Source of the DNA: Bacillota bacterium
GTDB lineage: Bacteria; Bacillota; Clostridia; Christensenellales; Aristaeellaceae
Assembly (NCBI GenBank): GCA_023392395.1
Contig: JAEVZE010000385.1
Span: 1-11,812 of the forward strand
Direction: 5' to 3'
Length of the DNA stretch: 11,812 nucleotides
Made by a program: the position numbers and the translations under genes. The first letter of the stretch is position 1, and each line of letters opens with the position of its first letter. Under the pieces are notes generated by a model. It had not been told where the DNA came from, did no database searches, and saw only the letters and a program-made list of their open reading frames with translations. Shown here piece by piece: positions 6,602 through 11,812 of the stretch.

Positions 6602-8053
6602 ATGAAAAACAGGCTGTTCTGGCGCATGTTCGGCGCGTTCCTGGCGGCGCTGATGCTGACGGTGGTGGTGCTGTCGCTCCTTATGGTCGTCATGGTGCGG
6701 GAGGAGCGGCGCGACCAGCTGGAAGATGAAGTGCGCATGCAGGCGCGGGACGTGGCGCAGCTCCTGTCCCAGCGGGACAGCCTGGCCATCGGCCGGAACG
6801 ACGCCTCGCTGGCCAATGCGCTCAACTGGAAGATCACCGAGATCGGCGAAAACTACGACGCCAGCGTGTGGCTGGTCACCTCAAGCGGCGCGACGCTGAT
6901 CCTCGGGCGGCAGGAATACACCAACGAGCAGCTCAACGACGCCTCCGTGCTGGAGCAGATTTACAAGGTGCTGTCCGGGCAGGAGATCCGCGTGCAAGGG
7001 CTGATCCCGGAACTGGGAAACAAGATCGTGACCATCGGCGTGCCCTGGATGTTCAAGGGGCAGCGGGTGGTGGGCGCGGTGCTGCTCCACATCTCGATCG
7101 AGTCGCAGTCGGTGTACTACAGCGACATGGTGCGAAACGCGCTGATTGCGGCGGCGGTTGCGTTGGTCGTGGGCGCGGCGCTGGCCTGGTTCATCTCCCA
7201 GCGGCAGTCCGAGCCGCTTCGCAAGATCAACCGCGCGGTCACCCTGTTCGCGGCGGGCCGTTTGGACGAGCGGGTGGACATCCGCGGCGACGAAGAATTG
7301 ACGAATTTGGGCGCGTCGCTCAATCAGATGGCGGAGGACCTGAAAAACCTGGAAGAATCCCGGCGCAGCTTTGTGGCCAGCGTGTCTCACGAGCTCAGGT
7401 CGCCACTCACCTGCATCAGCGGGTACGTAGAGGGCATGCTGGACGGTACGATCCCGGAGGAGGAGCGGCCCAAGTACCTTCAGGTGGTGCTGTCCGAGTC
7501 CGCCCGACTCACCAAGCTGGTCAACGACCTATTGGAGCTTTCCAAGTTTGAATCGGGCAAGTTCCCGCTGTCGAAGACCAACTTTGACGTCAACGAGCTG
7601 ATGCGCGTCGAACTTTTGAAGTTTGAGCAGCGCATCGACGACAAGCGCCTGGAAGTGGATGTGGACTTCCGCGAAGAACCCTGCCGCGTACTGGCCGACG
7701 CGGACCGCATTCGCCAGGTGGCCACGAATCTCATCGACAACGCCGTCAAATTCGCGCCGGAGGGCGCAAAAATCGCTCTGACCACCGCCCCTGCGGGCGA
7801 AACCTGCTTTGTCAGCGTGTTCAACGAGGGCCCGGCCATTTCGCAGGAGGACCTTCCGTTCCTGTTCGACCGGTTTTATAAGGCGGACAAGGCGCATACT
7901 TCCGGTATGGGCACGGGGCTGGGACTATCGATCGTCAAAAAAATCCTGGATCAGCACGGCCAGACCATCAAGGTGTCTACGGGCGCGACCGGTACGACGT
8001 TCACCTTCACTCTGGAGCGGGCGAAGGCGGAGATTGGAGAGGGAAAAACATGA
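6602..8053 (+). CDS. Membrane sensor histidine kinase
   Basis: A 483-residue kinase, partner of the regulator just upstream (no gap). Order: transmembrane helix 1 (about 10-32), an extracytoplasmic sensor region of about 145 residues (33-178), transmembrane helix 2 (about 179-198), a HAMP domain (about 199-252), the phosphoacceptor helix with SHELRSPL and His263, and an ATPase domain with the N box NLIDN (376-380), F box FDRFYK (422-427) and G2 box GMGTGLGLSI (435-444). The G1 box reads FNEGPAI (407-413) in place of the usual DNGPGI, so the usual adenine-contacting Asp is Asn; similar variants occur in Gram-positive kinases and need not abolish activity. The signal sensed is unknown. The end overlaps the protease gene by ATGA. 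Confidence 0.94.
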   Translation: MKNRLFWRMFGAFLAALMLTVVVLSLLMVVMVREERRDQLEDEVRMQARDVAQLLSQRDSLAIGRNDASLANALNWKITEIGENYDASVWLVTSSGATLILGRQEYTNEQLNDASVLEQIYKVLSGQEIRVQGLIPELGNKIVTIGVPWMFKGQRVVGAVLLHISIESQSVYYSDMVRNALIAAAVALVVGAALAWFISQRQSEPLRKINRAVTLFAAGRLDERVDIRGDEELTNLGASLNQMAEDLKNLEESRRSFVASVSHELRSPLTCISGYVEGMLDGTIPEEERPKYLQVVLSESARLTKLVNDLLELSKFESGKFPLSKTNFDVNELMRVELLKFEQRIDDKRLEVDVDFREEPCRVLADADRIRQVATNLIDNAVKFAPEGAKIALTTAPAGETCFVSVFNEGPAISQEDLPFLFDRFYKADKAHTSGMGTGLGLSIVKKILDQHGQTIKVSTGATGTTFTFTLERAKAEIGEGKT

Positions 8054-9171
8054 TGAGGCGCATCAGGGCAGGGGAATTGAGGCGGTACGCGGCGTTTCTG
8101 ATGGCGCTTCTGCTGTCGGCGCTGGCGGGCGGGCTGGTGGCTCAGGCATCCAGCACCGGGACGCCCTATTCGGTGGTGTATTCTTCGGAAAACCCGATCC
8201 CTGAAATCGCGCGGAATGTGCGCCCGGCGGTCGTGCAGGTGATCAATGTATTGCAGAGCTGGAACCCTGAGGACGGCGCGCAGTCGGAGGATCAAGCCTA
8301 CGGCTCCGGCGTCTACTTTGACGAGCAGGGCTACATCATCACCAACTACCACGTGGTGGACGGTGCGGACCTGCTGGACATAAAACTTTTGGATGGCGAG
8401 CGCATCCCGGCAAAGCTGGTGGGCTACGACGACGGCACCGACATCGCGGTGCTTAAGATTGACCAGAAGATTGACGCCAAGCCCGTGCCCTTTGGCGATT
8501 CCGACCAACTCCAGATCGGCGACCTGGCCATCGCCATCGGCAATCCCGGGGCCACCAACAGCGTGCTGTTTGGCACTGTGACCGCGGGCATCATCTCGGC
8601 GCTCAACCGGGCGGACGTGGACGCGGGCAACTTTACCCGCAGCGTCTCCGTCATCCAGACCGACGCGGCCATCAACACCGGCAACAGCGGCGGCGCGCTG
8701 TTAAACGCCAAGGGCGAGTTGATCGGCATCCCGACCCTCAAGATCATGTACGACACCACCACAGTGTTTGAAGGACTCGGGTTCGCGGTCCCGATCAACA
8801 CCATCAAGCCTTTGATTCAGCAGATCATCGCCACCGGCCACGTGGTTCGCCCGCGGCTAGGCGTCACCGTGCAGGACTTTGACGGCCCGGACGAGGCGCT
8901 GCCCAAGTATCCACCGGCGGGCGTGCAGGTGATGAATGTGGAGCCGGGTAGCCCCGCCGACAAAGCCGGGCTCAAGGCGTACGACATCATTACCACCATC
9001 AACACTCTGCGCGTCAAGACCATCGACGAGCTGACCGGCGAAATCGACCGCCACCAGGCGGGGGATTCGATGCAACTGGCTGTGTACCGCGCCTACGACC
9101 CGGTCACCGGGGAACTCAGCAAGAAGGCGGAGCAACTGACGCTGACCGTTCAGCTGGAACTGCTGGATTAG
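8050..9171 (+). CDS. htrA: HtrA/DegP-like serine protease with one PDZ domain, membrane-anchored
   Basis: A 373-residue trypsin-like quality-control protease acting outside the membrane. A hydrophobic segment at about 13-33 after RR-rich residues makes a signal anchor. The protease domain (about 50-260) has the triad His101 (TNYHVVDGA), Asp131 (GTDIAVLKI) and Ser213 (NTGNSGGALL). One PDZ domain follows (about 268-360), with RLGVTV and the PGSPADKAGLKAYDII pattern. Length and order match small Gram-positive HtrA proteins. GGAGAGGG (8036-8043) lies 6 nt before the ATG at 8050, which overlaps the kinase stop. The three-gene unit regulator-kinase-protease recalls CssRS-HtrA of Bacillus, where secretion stress induces the protease; this parallel is inference. 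A strong hairpin begins 5 nt after the stop. Confidence 0.94.
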   Translation: MMRRIRAGELRRYAAFLMALLLSALAGGLVAQASSTGTPYSVVYSSENPIPEIARNVRPAVVQVINVLQSWNPEDGAQSEDQAYGSGVYFDEQGYIITNYHVVDGADLLDIKLLDGERIPAKLVGYDDGTDIAVLKIDQKIDAKPVPFGDSDQLQIGDLAIAIGNPGATNSVLFGTVTAGIISALNRADVDAGNFTRSVSVIQTDAAINTGNSGGALLNAKGELIGIPTLKIMYDTTTVFEGLGFAVPINTIKPLIQQIIATGHVVRPRLGVTVQDFDGPDEALPKYPPAGVQVMNVEPGSPADKAGLKAYDIITTINTLRVKTIDELTGEIDRHQAGDSMQLAVYRAYDPVTGELSKKAEQLTLTVQLELLD

Positions 9172-9175
9172 CGGG

Positions 9176-9208
9176 GCAATCGTATACGACTACATCGTAT
9201 GCGATTGC
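9176..9208. repeat. Strong hairpin just after htrA
   Basis: Arms GCAATCGTATACGA (9176-9189) and TCGTATGCGATTGC (9195-9208) pair over 14 positions with one T-G wobble and a 5-nt loop. It begins 5 nt after the htrA stop codon. No T run follows, so it is better read as an mRNA 3'-end stabiliser or a repeat end than as an intrinsic terminator. Confidence 0.7.
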
Positions 9209-9404
9209 ATGAGGAGGGAAAGCGGATTTCTGAATTTCCTTCGGGAAACTTCGGGCGAAATCCGGCAGAAGGTACCGATTCATCGTCGGGTGGGCAAGCT
9301 CGCCCTTGGGATGAATCCATATGCGCCGGCAAAGCCGACGCATATGATTGAACATGGAGGGCTGTGGCCCTCCAAGCCTCTCGGAGTTTGCGTATACGAT
9401 TGCC
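9176..9404. repeat. Array of consecutive hairpins bounded by a 14-nt inverted repeat
   Basis: Gene-free DNA between htrA and the flavoprotein gene. GGCAATCGTATACG (9175-9188) returns as its exact reverse complement at 9391-9404. Between and including these I see: H1, 14 bp with one G-T pair and loop CTACA (9176-9208); H2, CGGATTTC/GAAATCCG (9223-9264) enclosing TTTCC-TTCG-GGAAA; H3, GATTCATC/GATGAATC (9277-9317) enclosing GGGC/GCCC; H4, CATATGCG/CGCATATG (9318-9346) enclosing CGGC-AAA-GCCG; H5, TGGAGGGC-TGTG-GCCCTCCA (9355-9374). H3 and H4 abut. No hairpin is followed by a T run. It looks like a REP/MITE-type element or a structured RNA. It could also protect the 3' end of the htrA transcript. 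Confidence 0.6.
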
Positions 9405-9453
9405 TTGGCTGGATATGCGATCATCAAAAGTTTGATCTCGGGAGGGTTTACGA

Positions 9454-10071
9454 ATGAAGGTATTTTTGATCAACGGGAGCCCCAATCCGGACGGCTGCAC
9501 CTACACCGCGCTTAAGGAAGTCGCCGGAGCGCTGGAGAAGAACGGCATTGAAGCGGAAGTCTTTCAGATCGGAAGGCTCCCGGTCCGCGGCTGCATCGAC
9601 TGCGGCGGCTGCCGCAACAACCGCTGCGCCTTTGACGACATCGCAAACCAGGCGCTGGCGAAGTTTGAAAGCTGCGACGGCTTGGTGATCGGCTCGCCCG
9701 TCTACTACGCCGCGCCCAACGGAAGCCTGATCGCGCTGCTCAACCGGATGTTCTTCGCGGGCAGCGCGCTGATGCGCTTAAAACCCGCCGCCTGCATCGT
9801 GTCCGGCCGGCGTGCGGGCACCACCGCCGCGCTGGAGGTATTGAACAAGTATCCGACCATCGCGCAGATGCCGTTGGTATCGTCTACCTACTGGAACATG
9901 GTGCACGGCAACGAACCCGCCGAGGTCATGAAGGACGAGGAGGGCGTGCAGACGATGCGCGTACTGGGCGCGAACATGGCCTACCTGCTCAAATGCATCG
10001 AGGCGGGGAAGGCGACGGGCATCACGCCGCCCGCGCCAGCACAGCGCATCTTTACCAACTTCATCCGATGA
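9454..10071 (+). CDS. Flavodoxin-like NADPH-dependent FMN reductase / iron-sulfur flavoprotein family
   Basis: A 205-residue cytoplasmic flavoprotein. The N-terminus MKVFLINGSPNPDGCTYTAL gives the beta strand and FMN-phosphate loop of the NADPH-dependent FMN reductase fold; GLVIGSPVYYAAPNGSL (76-92) is the second flavin-contacting loop. Between them lie Cys47, Cys50, Cys53 and Cys58 in a CX2CX2CX4C pattern, close to the compact [4Fe-4S] motif of iron-sulfur flavoproteins of anaerobes and archaea (there CX2CX2CX4-7C). It may thus carry both FMN and a cluster and move electrons; the substrate is unknown. GGGAGGG (9440-9446) lies 7 nt before the ATG at 9454. The end overlaps the next gene by ATGA. 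A plain quinone or azo reductase is the alternative. Confidence 0.85.
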   Translation: MKVFLINGSPNPDGCTYTALKEVAGALEKNGIEAEVFQIGRLPVRGCIDCGGCRNNRCAFDDIANQALAKFESCDGLVIGSPVYYAAPNGSLIALLNRMFFAGSALMRLKPAACIVSGRRAGTTAALEVLNKYPTIAQMPLVSSTYWNMVHGNEPAEVMKDEEGVQTMRVLGANMAYLLKCIEAGKATGITPPAPAQRIFTNFIR

Positions 10072-10415
10072 GTACGTATGCCGTCCGGCTGGGCGTCAGG
10101 CTGTTCACATCCGAGGGAGAGAAATGCTTCGGCCCCGGCATCGCGGAATTGCTGGAGCGCATCGAGCAGGACGGCTCGCTGCGCAAAGCCGCGGGGGAGA
10201 TGGGCATGGCCTATTCCCGCGCCTGGCATGTGGTGAACGACTGCGAAAAGTCGCTGGGCTTTGAATTGATTGTGCGCTCCGTCGGCGGGCGCGCGGGCGG
10301 CGGCTCCCGGTTGACCGAGTGCGGGTCATATTTGCTGGCGTCCTACCGGAAGCTGGAAGCCGGCCTCAAGGACCGCGCCGGAGTGATGACCGCAGAATTG
10401 TTTCCGGAGAAATGA
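10068..10415 (+). CDS. ModE-like winged-helix DNA-binding protein without a molybdate-binding domain
   Basis: A 115-residue protein resembling the N-terminal DNA-binding domain of ModE (LysR-type winged helix). Seen: GVRLFTSEGEKCFGPGIAELLERIEQDGSLRKAA, then helix-turn-helix recognition around GEMGMAYSRAWHVVNDCEKSLGF (about 43-65), and a wing with VRSVGGRAGGGSRLTECG (69-86). In full-length ModE (about 260 residues) two Mop-type domains bind molybdate; these are absent, so any effector is unknown. The start is ATG at 10068, overlapping the flavoprotein stop; no good ribosome binding site is visible, so translation is probably coupled. The frame is open further upstream, inside the flavoprotein gene. 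Pairing suggests it regulates the flavoprotein or responds to its state, which is inference. Confidence 0.85.
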   Translation: MSTYAVRLGVRLFTSEGEKCFGPGIAELLERIEQDGSLRKAAGEMGMAYSRAWHVVNDCEKSLGFELIVRSVGGRAGGGSRLTECGSYLLASYRKLEAGLKDRAGVMTAELFPEK

Positions 10416-10467
10416 AATATTACAGCAAAAGCCGCCCGCATGAAGCATGTGGGCGGCTCTGAGCGAT

Positions 10468-10488
10468 AAGAACCCCCCGGGGGTTTTT
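10468..10488 (+). terminator. Intrinsic terminator after the flavoprotein / ModE-like pair
   Basis: AACCCC (10471-10476) pairs with GGGGTT (10480-10485), extended by A-T and G-T pairs outward, and runs into TTTTT (10484-10488). It lies 53 nt after the ModE-like stop codon. Flanking TGAGCG (10460-10465) and CGCTCA (10492-10497) add an outer stem. Confidence 0.6.
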
Positions 10489-10561
10489 CAACGCTCAGGA
10501 AGAAGTCTGCGCGAGCCTGAAATTCTTCGGAATTTCCGGGCGGCTCACTGACTTATGGTAT

Positions 10562-10599
10562 TGTTGCTTCCACCGGTTTCTGAACTGGTGGAAGCAACA
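10562..10599. repeat. 17-bp hairpin in the convergent gap
   Basis: TGTTGCTTCCACC (10562-10574) and GGTGGAAGCAACA (10587-10599) are perfect complements. The stem continues with a G-T pair and GTT/AAC to a TCTG loop. No T run follows, so it is not a simple terminator. It is the longest perfect stem in the window. Confidence 0.75.
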
Positions 10600-10661
10600 C
10601 ATTCCCGGCGCACGGGTCGCCGGGAACGATTGGAAGGAACGCCGGGTTTGCCATCAATCTG

Positions 10662-10693
10662 AGCCGCCCGCAAGAAACATGTGGGCGGCTTTT
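10662..10693 (+). terminator. Terminator-like right-end hairpin of the 10430-10693 element
   Basis: The 11-bp stem AGCCGCCCGCA/TGTGGGCGGCT (one G-T pair, 7-nt loop) is followed by TTTT at 10690-10693 on the plus strand. It would end plus-strand transcripts entering the element and lies just past the 3' end of the minus-strand amrS. Its left-end twin, read on the minus strand, has a TTTT at 10430-10427, so it could end amrS transcripts. Confidence 0.5.
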
Positions 10694-10707
10694 CGCATGA
10701 TGCCGGT

Positions 10708-11586
10708 TTAGATGTTTCCGAGATAGACGTATTTCAGGTGCGTTCGGGCGATGTCGGCCAGCGCGTACAGCTTGTCGGCAGGCGTCGGCGCGGCGTCGAA
10801 GTGGTAGCGGGGGAAGCAGCGGGAGAGATGCAGCGGGATGTCGCCAAGGCCAGACAGCCAGGAGGAAAGCCGATCCATTTCTTCCTCGCCGTCGTTTCGG
10901 CCAGGCACGATCAACGTGGTCACTTCCACGTGGCAGGTTCCCGCGAGCCGGGCGATGAACCGCTTGACGGTCTCTAGGTCGCCGCCCACCCAGCCGTAGA
11001 ATTCTTGCGTAAAGCCCTTCAAATCCACATTGGCCGCGTCGATCAGCGGGATCAGCTCCTCCAGTGGCTCCAGACAGAAGCTCCCGTTGGTGACCAACAC
11101 GTTTTGCATGCCACGGGCGCGGATCTCCTTTGCACAGTCCCGCACGAACTCGTAGCCCACCAGCGGTTCGTTGTAGGTGTAGGCCAGGCCGATGTTGCCC
11201 TTCGATTGGAGTGATGCTGCCAAGTTTGCAAGCTCCTTCGGGCTCGCCTTCTGCCTGCCGCCGGGGGAGGTCATCGAGATTTCGTGGTTCTGGCAGAACG
11301 GGCAGCGCAGGTTGCAGCCGAAACTGCCCACGGAAAGCACCATGCCGCCCGGCTGGAACCGCTTGAGCGGCTTTTTCTCAATGGGGTCCAGCGAGAGAGA
11401 GGCGATGTCCCCGTAGTTCAGGCAGTTCTTCCCGCCTTCGCCGCCCCGAGCGCGGCACAGGCCGGTTCCGCCTTCGGCGAGATTGCAGTGATGCGGACAG
11501 ACGGGGCAGGGTTTTCTTTCCGGTGTGCCGCCCGCGCGCGCCTGCGCCGTCGCCGGGTCTTTTGTCGGGGTCAATACAGGCGTCAT
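10708..11586 (-). CDS. amrS: AmmeMemoRadiSam system radical SAM enzyme AmrS
   Basis: A 292-residue radical SAM protein of the subgroup linked to AMMECR1 and Memo proteins. The reaction is not established. The CxxxCxxC motif binding the SAM [4Fe-4S] cluster is Cys91-Cys95-Cys98 in GCNLRCPFCQN. Before it, Cys27, Cys30, Cys34 and Cys44 (CPVCPHHC and GLCRAR) form the N-terminal cysteine cluster typical of this subgroup. Further family marks: YTYNEPLVGYEFVRDCAKE (136-154), LVTNGSFC (164-171), ANVDLKGF (185-192), and the C-terminal ending RTHLKYVYLGNI. Length is slightly below the roughly 330 residues common in the family. The start is ATG at 11586, overlapping the stop of amrA by ATGA; no good ribosome binding site is seen, so coupling is likely. 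Pyruvate-formate-lyase activase-like annotation is the loose alternative. Confidence 0.9.
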   Translation of the reverse strand: MTPVLTPTKDPATAQARAGGTPERKPCPVCPHHCNLAEGGTGLCRARGGEGGKNCLNYGDIASLSLDPIEKKPLKRFQPGGMVLSVGSFGCNLRCPFCQNHEISMTSPGGRQKASPKELANLAASLQSKGNIGLAYTYNEPLVGYEFVRDCAKEIRARGMQNVLVTNGSFCLEPLEELIPLIDAANVDLKGFTQEFYGWVGGDLETVKRFIARLAGTCHVEVTTLIVPGRNDGEEEMDRLSSWLSGLGDIPLHLSRCFPRYHFDAAPTPADKLYALADIARTHLKYVYLGNI

Positions 11587-11812
11587 TTGTAGCGCACCAC
11601 CTGAAAGCGCTCCAGCGTCACAGGCTCCTTCTCTCCGATGCCCGCTTTGCGCCGGGCGATGGCCACTTGCTGGATTGCCGTGTCCACGCCCTCCAGCATC
11701 GGGAGCAATAGCCCTCTTCTGCGTCCGCTGGAGACGATCACGCCGTACTTCGATGGATCGAGGGAACTCATGTCGGTTGCCTCCGGCTCGCCCAGCACGT
11801 CCACGCTGTAGG
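11583..11812 (-). CDS. amrA: AMMECR1-family protein AmrA, C-terminal part (cut by window edge)
   Basis: The last 76 residues of an AMMECR1-domain protein, the bacterial homologue of a human protein whose gene is deleted in a syndrome with Alport features; its molecular role is unclear. The visible part opens with YSVDVLGEPEATDMSSLDP, then the well-conserved YGVIVSSGRRRGLLLP, LEGVDTAIQQVAIARRKAGI and the tail EPVTLERFQVVRYK, all standard for the family's C-terminus. In many clostridia this domain is fused behind a Memo (AmrB) domain; the cut hides whether that holds here. It overlaps amrS by ATGA. Confidence 0.92.
   Translation of the reverse strand, partial: YSVDVLGEPEATDMSSLDPSKYGVIVSSGRRRGLLLPMLEGVDTAIQQVAIARRKAGIGEKEPVTLERFQVVRYK

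Larger units (their letters stand above)
10430..10693. repeat. Element bounded by two mirror-image copies of one hairpin, with a hairpin array inside
   Basis: Gene-free DNA between convergent genes. The left hairpin, AGCCGCCCGCAT/ATGTGGGCGGCT (10430-10458), and the right one, AGCCGCCCGCA/TGTGGGCGGCT (10662-10690), are near-copies. The left is flanked outside by AAA and the right by TTT, so as a pair they are inverted. Between them: a poly-C/poly-G stem within TGAGCG/CGCTCA (10460-10497), GAAATTC-TTCG-GAATTTC (10519-10536), a 17-bp hairpin (10562-10599) and TTCCCGGCG/CGCCGGGAA (10602-10626). In addition CGGGCGGCTCA (10537-10547) is the exact complement of TGAGCCGCCCG (10660-10670), which could close the two inner hairpins into a multi-branched fold. 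Candidates: MITE-like element, structured RNA, or compound bidirectional terminator. Confidence 0.6.

Noticed and set aside
9176..9404. CRISPR array
   Set aside because: The hairpins differ in sequence and there are no equal-length direct repeats with spacers; no cas genes are present.
9116..9427. Minus-strand open frame over the end of htrA and the hairpin array
   Set aside because: It overlaps a well-supported gene and repeats; no ribosome binding site is evident and no family is recognised.
9209..9457. Small plus-strand open frame of 82 codons through the hairpin array
   Set aside because: Its reading runs through palindromic DNA and lacks a good upstream ribosome binding site; the composition follows the inverted repeats, and I recognise no protein family.
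10430..10693. Retron or group II intron RNA
   Set aside because: No reverse transcriptase gene is nearby and the conserved domain V of group II introns is not seen.

Overview
The window reads as a GC-rich (by eye about 60%), anaerobic, low-G+C-phylum-type genome, most likely a Firmicute of the Clostridia. Reasons: strong AGGAGG-type ribosome binding sites, an [FeFe]-hydrogenase maturation locus (HydG plus the TM1266-type regulator), the Gram-positive set ZapA / U32 family protein / MutS2, a response regulator-kinase-HtrA operon, and radical SAM and iron-sulfur flavoproteins. I cannot name the species.

Layout. (1) 1-588, minus strand: a TM1266-like [FeFe]-hydrogenase regulator followed by the 5' end of hydG, cut by the window edge. 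A good sigma70/A-type promoter lies about 180 nt upstream of the regulator, and the leader between them looks folded, ending in a terminator-like hairpin just before the ribosome binding site. (2) 885-5716, plus strand: a second, divergent promoter with a perfect TATAAT drives zapA, a U32 family protein with a DUF3656-type C-terminus, and mutS2, the last two overlapping by ATGA. (3) 5918-9171, plus strand: OmpR-type response regulator, membrane histidine kinase and membrane-anchored HtrA-like protease, abutting or overlapping and so probably one envelope-stress operon. (4) 9172-9453: a gene-free stretch packed with consecutive hairpins and bounded by a 14-nt inverted repeat. (5) 9454-10415, plus strand: a flavoprotein with a compact cysteine cluster motif (iron-sulfur flavoprotein type) overlapping a ModE-like DNA-binding protein that has no molybdate-binding domain. 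(6) 10416-10707: a second gene-free stretch, bounded by two near-copies of one hairpin in mirror orientation and containing a poly-C/poly-G terminator, a UUCG hairpin, a 17-bp hairpin and a 9-bp hairpin. (7) 10708-11812, minus strand: radical SAM enzyme AmrS and the end of AmrA (AMMECR1 family), two parts of the uncharacterised AmmeMemoRadiSam system, overlapping by ATGA.

The protein-coding genes are mostly recognisable housekeeping or known-family genes. The least explained material is non-coding: the structured leader before the hydrogenase regulator (589-769) and the two hairpin arrays (9176-9404 and 10430-10693). The arrays could be REP-like or MITE-like repeats or structured RNAs. A covariance-model search and a self-search of the genome would decide; neither could be run here.
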